Assembly (NCBI GenBank): GCA_009695465.1
Contig: SIAW01000017.1
Span: forward strand, 1 to 36,546
Reading direction: 5' to 3'
Source: Pedosphaera sp.
GTDB taxonomy: Bacteria > Verrucomicrobiota > Verrucomicrobiia > Limisphaerales > UBA1100
Length of the DNA stretch: 36,546 nucleotides
Of this stretch, positions 27,105 to 36,546 are shown in pieces; the stretch's first letter is position 1; the number at the start of each line of letters is the position of its first letter. The translations under genes and the position numbers were made by a program. The notes beneath the pieces were generated by a model. It saw only the letters and a program-made list of their open reading frames with translations, did no database searches and was not told the origin of the DNA.

Positions 27105-28622
27105 TCAGCGGAACAATTCCACCGCGCGACTGGAGAGGTCGAGCAGCGGTTCCGGGAAAATCCCCAGCAACACCAAGATCAGCGCGCAAGCGATCAACGT
27201 CAGTCGCGCGGTGGGCGGCAGGATTATTGGCGGGCGCGTTTCCACCACTTCATCTGTGCGGATGCCGTTGCCCCAGTAGATGGCGCGCAGGATGCCGAAG
27301 TAATAGTAGAGCGAGATCACCACACCCGCTAACGCCGCGATGATGAGCCACAGATGCGCGCCACGCTCGGCGAGTGCGCCCAAGGCCGATTGCAGCAGCA
27401 GGAATTTCCCGAGGAATCCCACCAACGGCGGAATGCCCGCCATCGAAATGATGGAGAGCGTCAGCACTGTGGCCAGCAACGGCGAGCGCTGGTGCAGTCC
27501 CGTCAGTATGGAAAGATCCTCGTCCTCCCCGTCGCGCGACACGTGGCAGATGACGGTGAACGCCGCCATCACCGCGAAGAGATAGCCTGCCAGATAGAAC
27601 AGCATGGCGTGGCAACCGTCCGCACTGGCGGTGGGGCCGCCTTGTCTGGTGTTTAATGCCAGCAAGCCCAGCAGCAGATAGCCCGCGCTGGCGATGCCGG
27701 CGTAGCCCAACAGGCGTTTGAGGTTGCGCTGGCGCAGGGCGCACAGGCTGCCGTACAGAATTGTGAGTCCAGCCAGCACTGCCAACACAGTGCCCGCGAG
27801 AGCCTGCAAATCCGGGCGCAGATGGTGGCAGAGTCGCATCAAGAGCGCGAAGCCCGCGGCTTTGGATCCCACCGCGAGGAAGGCCGTGACGGGCGCGGGC
27901 GCACCTTGATAGACATCGGGCACCCAGATCTGGAACGGGAACGCGGCGATCTTGAAACCCAGTCCAGCCATCACCAGCAGCAGGCCCAGTTGCAGGATGT
28001 AATCTTGCGCGGCCGTGCCGGTGGACTCTTTGCCGAGCGCGGCGAAATCCATGGAGCCGGTCGCGCCATAGATCAGCGCGATGCCATACACGAGCACGGC
28101 GGAGGCCGCCGCGCCGAGGATGAGATATTTCACGCCCGCCTCCAGCGAGCGGAACTGGTCGCGCTGAAAACTCGTCAGCACGTAGAAGGTGACGGTGATG
28201 AGTTCGATGGACACGAAGAGCGTGATGAAATTCGTGGCCGACGCCGCTGCAGACATGCCGGCCAGCGCGAAGAGGACCAAGGCGAAGAACTCGGAGACGC
28301 CGTGGCGCAGACGGTCGGCGAAGTCCACCGTCATCAGCAACACCAAGATGGCGGCGAGGATGAAGAGGTGTTTGAAGTAGCGCGCAAAAGGATCCAGCGT
28401 GTAGCCGGGGGCAGCGGTGATGGAGTTGCCGCTGCTCATGAGCGAGAATCCTTCCTGCGCCTCCGGCAGGAAGACGCTTTGGAGCAGCAGCAGGCCCAGC
28501 AGGAACGCGCCGAGATAACCCAAGTCGCGTTTGCCGCGCGCGGGTGTGCCCAGATCCAGCAGCAGGATTCCCAGTCCGGTCAGGACCATCACGATCTCGA
28601 GGCTGTACAACATCCAGTTCAT
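27105..28622 (-). CDS. nuoN: NADH-quinone oxidoreductase subunit N
   Basis: Multi-TM antiporter-like subunit; KIAAFPFQIWVPDVYQGAPAPVTAFLAVGSKAAGFA; last gene of the nuo run. Confidence 0.95.
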   Translation of the reverse strand: MNWMLYSLEIVMVLTGLGILLLDLGTPARGKRDLGYLGAFLLGLLLLQSVFLPEAQEGFSLMSSGNSITAAPGYTLDPFARYFKHLFILAAILVLLMTVDFADRLRHGVSEFFALVLFALAGMSAAASATNFITLFVSIELITVTFYVLTSFQRDQFRSLEAGVKYLILGAAASAVLVYGIALIYGATGSMDFAALGKESTGTAAQDYILQLGLLLVMAGLGFKIAAFPFQIWVPDVYQGAPAPVTAFLAVGSKAAGFALLMRLCHHLRPDLQALAGTVLAVLAGLTILYGSLCALRQRNLKRLLGYAGIASAGYLLLGLLALNTRQGGPTASADGCHAMLFYLAGYLFAVMAAFTVICHVSRDGEDEDLSILTGLHQRSPLLATVLTLSIISMAGIPPLVGFLGKFLLLQSALGALAERGAHLWLIIAALAGVVISLYYYFGILRAIYWGNGIRTDEVVETRPPIILPPTARLTLIACALILVLLGIFPEPLLDLSSRAVELFR

Positions 28623-28626
28623 GTCG

Positions 28627-30258
28627 TCAGCGCGGAGAAACTTGAGTGGTGTGCATGCCCGTGGACTGGCCGATGCGATGATAGCTGCGGTTCATTTTTT
28701 CTGTGAGCCAATTGGGGAACAGACCGAAGAAGAGCAGCGCGCCCAGTAGCAGCACGAACGGCAGGCGTTCGGACCAGTCGCGCGCGTCAGTGTAATTGGG
28801 GCGGATGGCCGGGGGCGGACCGTGCAGCACTTGTCGTGCAGCGCGCAGCATGTACACGGCGCCGATGACCAGCGCGGCCCAACAGACAATGGCGGTGACG
28901 ATGGGCTGGGTTTTCCACAGGCCAAAGAGGACGGTGATCTCGCCCACGAAATTGGCGAAGCCGGGCACGCCGCAGCCCGCCAGCAACGCCATCAAAAGCG
29001 CCGTGCCGATGAAGGGCATCTCGCGTCGCAACCCGCCCAGCTTGGACATCTCCAGCGTTTTGGTCTGCGCATACAAATGCCCGCTGAGGCCAAAGGCCAG
29101 CGCGGCGAGCAGGCCATGCGCGACCATCACCAGCACCGCGCCGGTCAACCCGATGAAGTTGAGGCTGGCGATGCCCAGAAAAACAAAGCCCATGTGCGCC
29201 ACGCTGGAGTTGCCCAGCAGCCAGTTCAGGTCTTTCTGCCGCATCGCCACCAGTCCGCACCACAGGATGTTGGCCAGTCCAAACCACAGCAGCAATTGCC
29301 ACCAGTAATCTGCGTTGGGCGCGTAGGGATGGAGCGGCAGCACGATGCGGATGAGACCGTACAGGCCAAACTTTTTGATGACGCCCGCGTGCATCATCGC
29401 GGTGGCGGTGGGCGCACTGGCGTAGGCCATCGGTGCCCAAGTGTGGAAAGGCCAGAGCGACACCAGAATTCCAAAGCCGATCAGCAACGCCGGAAAGATC
29501 AGCGGGCCCAGTCCCTCGTTGAAGCCCGTGCCGTGAGTCTGTTCGAGCATGCTGTAAAACTCCAGCAGGTTGTAGCCGGAGAATTCTGCTGGGGGATATT
29601 TGGCGCGGACAATCTGGGCCAGACCGATCAGGCCGGCCAGCACCAGCATCGCACCGACGCTCAAGTAGAGTGTGATTTTGTACGCGGCGTAATTCTTGTC
29701 CTCACCGCGGCCCCACACGCCGATCATGATGAACGTGGGCACCAACGCCAGTTCGTGAAAGAGGTACATGCCGAAGAGATCCAGCGAGGCAAAGGCGCCG
29801 AAGATGCCGCCGCTCATCAGCAGCAGGAGCACGTAGAATTCTTTGTCGCGCCGCTGCACATCGCGCGCGCAGCACGCCGCGGCGAAGGCCACCAGCGTGG
29901 CCATCAACAGCAGCGCCGCGCTGAGGCCGTCGGTGCCCACGTGATAACTGATGCCCAGCGAAGGCATCCAATCCGTGCGCTGGGTGAATTTGAATTGGTA
30001 CTTTGCCTCCAACGGCGGCGGGGCGGTTTCGTTGAGCAAGGGCACCGGACTTTGCAGCGCAGTCAACGCGGTGGAAAGATTACCGGGACCGGCCGGCGCA
30101 TTTTCCAGCGAGAGGAACAGGAGCAGCGCCGTCAGCAGCGAGATCATCGTGGCCAGCAGCGTGCCGCGCCGCAAGAGGTCGCGACGATCGGCGGGCACGC
30201 ACATCAAGACCACCGCCATCAGCAGTGGTGCGCCCAATATGACCGTCAGGGGTGACAT
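28627..30258 (-). CDS. nuoM: NADH-quinone oxidoreductase subunit M
   Basis: SLWPFHTWAPMAYASAPTATAMMHAGVIKKFGLYGLIRIVLPL; SSVAHMGFVFLGIAS. Confidence 0.96.
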   Translation of the reverse strand: MSPLTVILGAPLLMAVVLMCVPADRRDLLRRGTLLATMISLLTALLLFLSLENAPAGPGNLSTALTALQSPVPLLNETAPPPLEAKYQFKFTQRTDWMPSLGISYHVGTDGLSAALLLMATLVAFAAACCARDVQRRDKEFYVLLLLMSGGIFGAFASLDLFGMYLFHELALVPTFIMIGVWGRGEDKNYAAYKITLYLSVGAMLVLAGLIGLAQIVRAKYPPAEFSGYNLLEFYSMLEQTHGTGFNEGLGPLIFPALLIGFGILVSLWPFHTWAPMAYASAPTATAMMHAGVIKKFGLYGLIRIVLPLHPYAPNADYWWQLLLWFGLANILWCGLVAMRQKDLNWLLGNSSVAHMGFVFLGIASLNFIGLTGAVLVMVAHGLLAALAFGLSGHLYAQTKTLEMSKLGGLRREMPFIGTALLMALLAGCGVPGFANFVGEITVLFGLWKTQPIVTAIVCWAALVIGAVYMLRAARQVLHGPPPAIRPNYTDARDWSERLPFVLLLGALLFFGLFPNWLTEKMNRSYHRIGQSTGMHTTQVSPR

Positions 30259-30264
30259 CGTGTG

Positions 30265-32124
30265 TTACAAAAATAGGTAGAGCAACAGCAGCAATCCCGC
30301 CGCGAACAGCAGCGCGTAGGTCTGCAGGTTGCCCGTCTGAAACAGCCGCAGCGCGCTGCCCGTCAATTGCGTGAGGCCGCTCACGCCGCGCACGCCCGCG
30401 CCGGCGATGAGCCAGCGGTCGGCAAAGTTCGCCGCGTGCGAGAGCAGTTCTTGCGTCCAGCGATTGAGCCACGCGTAGAGTTCATCGAAGTAAAAGCGGT
30501 CGCGCATCCAGCGTGCGGGCGCGCCCAACAGGTGGGGCAGGGGATCCGCAGTGGCTTTGCGGTAGCATCGCCAAGCCAAGGTCATGCCGAGCAGCATGGC
30601 CAGCGTGCCGCAAATCATGGCGACGGTGCTATCGGCTGCGGCCGGATGGATGGCGCGGGCGAATTCTCCAAAGGGATGGGCGACCTGTCCGATCGCGCCG
30701 CCTGCGATGCTCAGTGCGGCGAGAATCACGAGCGGCACGGTCATCACTGCGGGCGATTCGTGTGCGTGACTGGCGGCGTCGCTGCGGGCGGTGCCGGTGA
30801 AGGCCACGAGGACGAGGCGGATCATGTAAAACGCGGTGAGCATCGCCACGCCTGTGCCCAGCAGGAAGAGCGCGCGGTTTTGGTTGAGGGCCTGCGCAAG
30901 GATTTCATCCTTGCTGAAAAATCCGCTGAACGGCGGCATGCCGCTCAAGGCCAGCGTGCCGATGAGAAATGTCCAGAAGGTCACGGGCATCCGGTTTCGC
31001 AGCCCGCCCATTTTCCAGATGTCCTGCTCGTGATGCAGGGCGAGGATGACGGAGCCGGCACCGAGAAAGAGCAGCGCCTTGAAAAAGGCGTGCGCGGTGA
31101 GATGGAACATCGCTGGCTCCGGCCCGCTGACGCCCACGGCCATCACCATGTAGCCCAGTTGCGAGAGGGTGGAGTAGGCGAGGATGCGTTTGATGTCGTT
31201 TTGTTGCACGGCCATCAGCGCGGCGATGAGCGCGGTGATGCCGCCGGTCCACGCGATGACCAGCAGCGCGTCCGGTGTGAAGAGGAAGAACACGCGGCAG
31301 AGCAGGTACACACCGGCGGCGACCATCGTCGCGGCGTGGATGAGCGCGGAGACGGGCGTGGGGCCTTCCATCGCGTCCGGCAACCAAACATGCAGCGGGA
31401 ACTGCGCGGACTTGCCGACGCAGCCGCAGAAGATCAGCAGGCCCGCAGCGGTGGCGACCGCGCTGAATGCCTCGCGGTTAGCTTTCACAGTGGCACTGAG
31501 CGAGCCGAAGCTGACTGTCCCGAGTACGCCCCACACGATGAGGATGCCGAGCAGGAAGCCGAAGTCGCCAATGCGGTTGGCGAGGAACGCTTTTTTGGCG
31601 GCGTCGGCGGCGCTGGGTTTTTCAAACCAATGCCCGATGAGCAGGTAGCTGGAGACGCCAACCAGTTCCCAAAAGATGAAGAGCTGCACCAGATTGTTGG
31701 CGAGCACGATGCCCAGCATGGAAAACGTGAACAGACTGAGGCAGGCGAAATAGCGCGGCACAGCGCGGTCTTCGCGCATGTAGCCCCACGAGTAGATGTG
31801 GATGAGGCTGCCAACGCCGGTGACGATGAGCAGCATCGCCAGGCTGAGGTTGTCGAGTTGGAAACCGAAATCAAAAGTCAGCGAGCCTGCTGCGATGGGG
31901 TCGCCCACTTGCAGCCAGATCAGCGGATGTTCGGGGGGGACGACCTCGCCGTGATACGCGGCGAAGAGACAGACACTGCCGACGAGACTGGCCACGATGG
32001 CGCCGATGGAGAGCACCGCGCTGCAGCCACGCCGATCGCCGCACAGGCACATGATGGCGACAGCGGCCAACAATGGCGCGAACAGCACCAACCACGGCAA
32101 CTTCATGAGTAACGACTCGGGCAT
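30265..32124 (-). CDS. nuoL: NADH-quinone oxidoreductase subunit L
   Basis: VGKSAQFPLHVWLPDAMEGPTPVSALIHAATMVAAGVYLLCR; STLSQLGYMVMAVG. Confidence 0.97.
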   Translation of the reverse strand: MPESLLMKLPWLVLFAPLLAAVAIMCLCGDRRGCSAVLSIGAIVASLVGSVCLFAAYHGEVVPPEHPLIWLQVGDPIAAGSLTFDFGFQLDNLSLAMLLIVTGVGSLIHIYSWGYMREDRAVPRYFACLSLFTFSMLGIVLANNLVQLFIFWELVGVSSYLLIGHWFEKPSAADAAKKAFLANRIGDFGFLLGILIVWGVLGTVSFGSLSATVKANREAFSAVATAAGLLIFCGCVGKSAQFPLHVWLPDAMEGPTPVSALIHAATMVAAGVYLLCRVFFLFTPDALLVIAWTGGITALIAALMAVQQNDIKRILAYSTLSQLGYMVMAVGVSGPEPAMFHLTAHAFFKALLFLGAGSVILALHHEQDIWKMGGLRNRMPVTFWTFLIGTLALSGMPPFSGFFSKDEILAQALNQNRALFLLGTGVAMLTAFYMIRLVLVAFTGTARSDAASHAHESPAVMTVPLVILAALSIAGGAIGQVAHPFGEFARAIHPAAADSTVAMICGTLAMLLGMTLAWRCYRKATADPLPHLLGAPARWMRDRFYFDELYAWLNRWTQELLSHAANFADRWLIAGAGVRGVSGLTQLTGSALRLFQTGNLQTYALLFAAGLLLLLYLFL

Positions 32125-32125
32125 G

Positions 32126-32434
32126 CTACAGTTTCATGGAGGTCAGATCGGTGGCGTCGGTCGTCTTGCGTTTGCGATAGAGCGCGACGATGAGCGCCAA
32201 GCCCACGGCCACTTCCGCCGCAGCGACGGTGATGGTGAAAAACACCATCAACTGGCCTTCGAGGTTGTTCTGGAAACGCGAGAAAGCGACGAGCGCGAGG
32301 TTCGCGGCGTTGAGCATCAATTCCAATCCCATGTACATCTCGATCAAGCCGCGCCGGATGAGGACGCCCAGCAGGCCGATGCAAAAGAGCACCGCGCTGA
32401 CGATGAGGTAATGGTGAACGCCGATGTCCATCAC
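32126..32434 (-). CDS. nuoK: NADH-quinone oxidoreductase subunit K
   Basis: [47 protein letters not shown]. Confidence 0.96.
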   Translation of the reverse strand: MMDIGVHHYLIVSAVLFCIGLLGVLIRRGLIEMYMGLELMLNAANLALVAFSRFQNNLEGQLMVFFTITVAAAEVAVGLALIVALYRKRKTTDATDLTSMKL

Positions 32435-32922
32435 TCGACCTCCCGTTTGCTGAGCAGGATCACGCCGACCATCGCCACCAGCAGCAGCACCGAGATGATC
32501 TCGAAGGGAAAGAGGTGCTGCGTGAAGAGCAGTTTGCCCAGCGCGCGCGTCTCGCCGATGGCGGTGGCCGCGCCGGCTTGCGCGTGTTTAACAGTGCCGA
32601 TCATCACGGCGGCCAGTCCCCCCACGGCCGCCAATCCCAGCACGGTGGAAAAAGTTTTGAGGCGGCGCTGCTCGGACTCGCGCAGGTCCAGCAGCATGAT
32701 GACGAAGAGGAAGAGCACCATCACCGCACCGGCATAGACGAGGATCTGCACCGCCGCCAGAAAGTACGCCTGCAGCAGGACGAACAATCCGGAGATGGAG
32801 ATCATCGTGAGCACGAGGAACATGGCGCTGGTGACGGGGTTGCGGCTGAAGGGATTGAAAACCACCAGCAAGCCGCAGAGCAGCGTCAGCGCGGCGAAGA
32901 TGTAGAAGAGCGTCTCGTGCAT
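32431..32922 (-). CDS. nuoJ: NADH-quinone oxidoreductase subunit J
   Basis: Five-TM protein with [31 protein letters not shown]; 4-bp overlap with nuoK. Confidence 0.95.
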   Translation of the reverse strand: MHETLFYIFAALTLLCGLLVVFNPFSRNPVTSAMFLVLTMISISGLFVLLQAYFLAAVQILVYAGAVMVLFLFVIMLLDLRESEQRRLKTFSTVLGLAAVGGLAAVMIGTVKHAQAGAATAIGETRALGKLLFTQHLFPFEIISVLLLVAMVGVILLSKREVE

Positions 32923-33558
32923 CTACGGTTTCACGGGGAAGGTTTGCTGCGCGTCGGCCTCGTTTTGTTTGTGCGCCCACTTCTGGATGGCGTCCGGATG
33001 CGTGCCGCCGCGCTCAAGGAGTTGCTCCTTGTTGAAAATCATGTCGGCCCGGTTGGTGCCCGTCAGCGCGTAGTCGCGGCGCATCAGCTTGGGATCATAG
33101 CCCGCGTAATAATCCTTGGCCAAGTAGATGGCTTCCTCGGGGCAGACCTCTTCGCAGAATCCGCAGAAGATGCAGCGCAGCATGTCGATCTCGAACTCGG
33201 CGGGCATCTTCTCCGCGTTGGGCCGGTCGGCAGTCTGCCCAGTGGTGCCGGGCGGGGTGATCTTGATCGCCTTGGGTGGACAGACAAATTCGCAGAGCTG
33301 GCAGGAGACGCATTTGGTGTGACCATCTTGATCGCTTACCAAATACGGCGCGCCACGATAGCCCGGCGGCACCGTCCAAAGTTCGTCGGGATAATTGAGT
33401 GTGGTCTTGAATTTCTGACCCTGCGTCTTGGCCTCGTACACCTTGGATTTGCGCCACGAAAAAAAGTGGCTGAGCGTGACGCGCAAGCCGGAGAGAAGCG
33501 CGGGCAGGTACAGGCGCTCGTACCATTTCAAGACGGGGCGTTGGACAATCTTTGGCAT
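32923..33558 (-). CDS. nuoI: NADH-quinone oxidoreductase subunit I
   Basis: CVSCQLCEFVCPPKAIKI and CIFCGFCEEVCPEEAIYLAKDY (two 4Fe-4S motifs). Confidence 0.97.
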   Translation of the reverse strand: MPKIVQRPVLKWYERLYLPALLSGLRVTLSHFFSWRKSKVYEAKTQGQKFKTTLNYPDELWTVPPGYRGAPYLVSDQDGHTKCVSCQLCEFVCPPKAIKITPPGTTGQTADRPNAEKMPAEFEIDMLRCIFCGFCEEVCPEEAIYLAKDYYAGYDPKLMRRDYALTGTNRADMIFNKEQLLERGGTHPDAIQKWAHKQNEADAQQTFPVKP

Positions 33559-33561
33559 CGC

Positions 33562-34647
33562 TCAGGATTTAATAGACTGCCAGAACAACACGGTGGCGGT
33601 GACGACGATGTTGGCCAGCGCCAGCGGCACCATGCGTTTCCAGCCCAGCTTCATCAGTTGATCGTAGCGGAAACGCGGCAGCATCCAGCGCACCCAAATG
33701 AAGACGCCCATCAACAGGATGAGCTTGCCGAGAAAGATGCCGACTTGTAGCAAGCCCATGCCGAGGCTCGCAGCGGGTTGATCCAGGCCGGCCACGGGCA
33801 GTGTCCAGCCGCCAAAGAAAAGCACGACCATCATGGCGCTCGCGGCCACCATCGCCGCGTATTCGCCGAGGAAGAAGAGGGCGAATTTCATCGAGCTGTA
33901 TTCGGTGTGGTAGCCGCCGACCAATTCGGATTCCGACTCGGGCATGTCGAAGGGCAACCGATTGGTCTCTGCGAACGCCGCCACGAGGAAGATCGCGAAC
34001 GCCAATGGTTGTTTGAACACCAGCCACGCCCCGCTGGATTGATAGGCGATTACCTTGCCCAGATTGAGGTCGCCCACCAACATGAACACGGGGATGACAC
34101 TTAGCCCCATCGCGATCTCGTACGAGATCATCTGCGCGCTGGCGCGGATGCTGCCGAGGAAGGGATACTTGGAGTTGCTCGCGTACCCCGCCAGCACGAT
34201 GCCGTACACGCTGAGCGACACGATGCCGAACGTGTAGAGAATGCCCACGTTGAGATCGGCGATGACGACTTTCTGCGCGCCGAGCTGGGAGCCGAAGGGG
34301 ATGACTGCCAACGTCAGCAACGCGGGCACCATCGCCACCATCGGCGCGATCCAGAAATAAACCGTGCGCGCATAGGCGGGGGTGAAGTCCTCCTTCAACA
34401 GGAATTTTACACCGTCGGCCAGCGGCTGCCCCAAGCCCCACAGCCGGATGTTGGTGAAGGGAATGCCCACACGATTGGGCCCCACGCGATCTTGGATCCA
34501 CGCAGAGATGCGCCGCTCCGCCACCACCGTGTAGGCGACGATCGGCAGCACCACCACGAAGATCGCGATCAGGACTTTCAACAAGCTGAACAGCGCGAAC
34601 TGCTGTCCTGCCGTGAGGCCGCTGACATAATGGTTGAGCCAGTCCAT
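33562..34647 (-). CDS. nuoH: NADH-quinone oxidoreductase subunit H
   Basis: RRISAWIQDRVGPNRVGIP, AETNRLPFDMPESESELVGGYHTEYSSMKFALFFLGEYA. Confidence 0.97.
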   Translation of the reverse strand: MDWLNHYVSGLTAGQQFALFSLLKVLIAIFVVVLPIVAYTVVAERRISAWIQDRVGPNRVGIPFTNIRLWGLGQPLADGVKFLLKEDFTPAYARTVYFWIAPMVAMVPALLTLAVIPFGSQLGAQKVVIADLNVGILYTFGIVSLSVYGIVLAGYASNSKYPFLGSIRASAQMISYEIAMGLSVIPVFMLVGDLNLGKVIAYQSSGAWLVFKQPLAFAIFLVAAFAETNRLPFDMPESESELVGGYHTEYSSMKFALFFLGEYAAMVAASAMMVVLFFGGWTLPVAGLDQPAASLGMGLLQVGIFLGKLILLMGVFIWVRWMLPRFRYDQLMKLGWKRMVPLALANIVVTATVLFWQSIKS

Positions 34648-34654
34648 GCAAAAA

Positions 34655-36382
34655 TCAGATTGGAACCGTCTTGCCGCCGTCGCCCAGCTCGGCCCACTTC
34701 AATCCCGCGAATCCCGGCATCTCAGCCGCCATGTGGTTGAACAACCCCTCGATGCTCGCGAACCCGTTTTGCCCCGTGACGGCGTGCGCCAGCTCCTGCA
34801 GGAATTCCCATTCCGCGCGGGCGGCGCCTTTGGGTTCGATGGCCTTCATGAATTTCTGCACGCGCCCTTTCACATTGGTGAACGAGCCACGCTTTTCCAT
34901 GTGCGCGCAGCCGGGCAAAAGATAATGCGCCGCCGCCGTGGTGGCGCAGGGCAAAATATCGCTGACGATGAGCGTGTCCAGTTTCGAAAGCAGATCCGCG
35001 CTGATGCCATGCTGCGTCACGTCCTCGCCAAAAACAATGAGCGTGCGAATGTTGCCGCTGCGGATGCCCTCGGCAATCTTCGCGAGGTTCGCACCGAGTT
35101 GCGGGCCAGCAATGCCCGTGAGGCGCGCTCCATTGCTGTTGGGATTTTTGTACGCGCTGACGAGCAGCTTGTCCCCCTTGCCCACGCGCGGGACGGATTC
35201 CGTGATTGCACCGAGCTTCTTCGCAAGCCCGGCTAGCAAGTAGAGTTCCTCGTTCGTCTGTCGCGCACTGGCGACTATCGCCACCGAACCCTGAGCCACC
35301 TTGGCAAGCTTCTCAGAAATCTCTTTGAGCGCCACGCCCCACGTGGATTTCCGGCCGCTCACCAGCACGTCCTTCAAACGATCCTCGCGGTTGATCCACT
35401 TGTAATTCAACCGGCCCGCGTCGCACATCCACGTCGAGTTCACGGCGTCGTTCTGGCGCGGCTCGTAGCGATAGACCTTCTCCTCGCGCGAGCTGGCCAC
35501 GATGTTGCAGCCGGTGGCGCAACTGGTGCAAAGGGATTTCGTCTCCTTCATGAACCACACGCGCATCTGGAAACGAAAATCCTTCGAGGTCAGCGCGCCC
35601 ACCGGGCAGAGGTCCACGGTGTTGAGCGTGTAGTTGTTGTCGAACGCGCCCTCTTTCCACGCGGCGATGGTGTTGTAGCTGCCGCGATTGACGATGCCCA
35701 GCGCGTCGTCGCCCGCGATGTCCTTCGTGAAACGGATGCAGCGCGTGCAGAGAATGCAGCGCTCGTCGTCCAGCATGATGCGAGGGCCAAGATCCACCGC
35801 CTTGGGCTTGTGCACCTTCGCCTCCACGAACTGGCTCTGCGCCTGACCGTGCTCAACGGAATATTCCTGCAGCTTGCATTCGCCCGCTTGATCGCAGATC
35901 GGGCAATCGAGCGGATGATTGATGAGCAGCGATTCGAGCACCGCCTCGCGCATCTGTTTTGTCGCGGGCGAGCTGGGATAAATTTCCATGCCCGGCGAAA
36001 TGGGCGTCGCGCAACTGATGGCGCCGCGCGGCGTCTGCGGCTCGTAAGGCAGCACGGACTTCGCGATCTTGGGCGAGCCATCTTCGTTGAACGCCGGTTT
36101 GCGATCCGGCCCCAACTGCGGCGTGCCAAACTCGACGAGGCACATCCGGCAATTGCCCGCGACGGGCAACTTCGGGTGATAGCAATAATGCGGCACCTCG
36201 TGTCCGGCGAGTGCGCACGCCTGCAGCATCGTCGTGGGCTGCGGCTTGCCCTGCCAATCGGGCATCGTCTTCGGCACCTCAATCTCGCGCCCGTCCACCT
36301 TGATCTTGATTTTATCCGACGGCGGCGGCGGTGCCACCGTGTTGGTGGGTTTCGTTTCAGTTGTTGAGTTGTCTGACATCAT
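34655..36382 (-). CDS. nuoG: NADH-quinone oxidoreductase subunit G (molybdopterin-oxidoreductase-like Fe-S subunit)
   Basis: VPHYCYHPKLPVAGNCRMCLVE, CPICDQAGECKLQ, CILCTRCIRFTKDIAG, CTSCATGCNI; Pro-rich N-terminal extension. Confidence 0.95.
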   Translation of the reverse strand: MMSDNSTTETKPTNTVAPPPPSDKIKIKVDGREIEVPKTMPDWQGKPQPTTMLQACALAGHEVPHYCYHPKLPVAGNCRMCLVEFGTPQLGPDRKPAFNEDGSPKIAKSVLPYEPQTPRGAISCATPISPGMEIYPSSPATKQMREAVLESLLINHPLDCPICDQAGECKLQEYSVEHGQAQSQFVEAKVHKPKAVDLGPRIMLDDERCILCTRCIRFTKDIAGDDALGIVNRGSYNTIAAWKEGAFDNNYTLNTVDLCPVGALTSKDFRFQMRVWFMKETKSLCTSCATGCNIVASSREEKVYRYEPRQNDAVNSTWMCDAGRLNYKWINREDRLKDVLVSGRKSTWGVALKEISEKLAKVAQGSVAIVASARQTNEELYLLAGLAKKLGAITESVPRVGKGDKLLVSAYKNPNSNGARLTGIAGPQLGANLAKIAEGIRSGNIRTLIVFGEDVTQHGISADLLSKLDTLIVSDILPCATTAAAHYLLPGCAHMEKRGSFTNVKGRVQKFMKAIEPKGAARAEWEFLQELAHAVTGQNGFASIEGLFNHMAAEMPGFAGLKWAELGDGGKTVPI

Positions 36383-36410
36383 CAGTCTGCTTTTTCCCAG
36401 AAAGAGTTCC

Positions 36411-36437
36411 GGTTCCGGAACCTCCTGAGGAGGAACC
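36411..36437. repeat. Palindromic/hairpin-forming element upstream of nuoG
   Basis: GGTTCCGGAACC (perfect 12-nt palindrome, 36411-36422) followed by CCTCC-TGA-GGAGG and a terminal GGAACC that can pair with the first GGTTCC. Confidence 0.6.
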
Positions 36438-36546
36438 CACTCCTGCCGAGTAACTGGGAAGCAAGTTTCATTTCGCTCTCATTGTGCGACTCGAAGATGA
36501 CGTGCTTTGTTCTACGCAAACAATCGGCGGCCCCAAGAAGGGCGTC

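Noticed and set aside
28822-30255. 477-codon plus-strand ORF antisense to nuoM
   Set aside because: Same reason: shadow ORF opposite a clear nuoM.
30367-32112. 581-codon plus-strand ORF antisense to nuoL
   Set aside because: Antisense mirror of a high-GC coding gene; composition (H, R, E, D, G, Q-rich) is typical of such shadows and nuoL is unambiguous.
33569-34651. 360-codon minus-strand ORF in another frame across nuoH
   Set aside because: nuoH frame 33562-34647 has all family motifs; the alternative is an R/G/H-rich frame shadow.

Overview
The window is a GC-rich, gene-dense bacterial segment. I infer Verrucomicrobiota/PVC from the long PVC-type CxxCH dehydrogenase/cytochrome protein; no search was run. 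Left to right it contains: a CarB N-terminal fragment (-); a PVC-type cytochrome c/HEAT protein (+); a Ser/Thr kinase (+); a minus-strand run lpxK-waaF-cysE-clpS-(DUF2017-like)-aat-ruvB; an NfeD/ClpP-class protein (+); an ECF sigma / small membrane protein / Spy-like protein group (-); a 651-aa secreted low-complexity protein with a higher-order tandem repeat (-); rpsU and a CCA-adding enzyme (+); an NtrC-type regulator (+); a fur - 4-TM cytochrome b-like - porin - FMN-binding - apbE group (-); cinA (+); a ferredoxin (-); pyruvate kinase (+); and nuoG-H-I-J-K-L-M-N (-). Strongest leads: (1) a putative Fur-controlled extracytoplasmic flavin electron-transfer locus, with two near-consensus Fur boxes, one of them inside the spacer of a candidate promoter; (2) the 651-aa Spy-like/polyampholyte protein, whose array alternates 138- and 144-bp units (282-bp higher-order period) beside an ECF sigma group; (3) an N-degron cluster, clpS-DUF2017-like-aat. 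All assignments come from reading translated sequence by eye.
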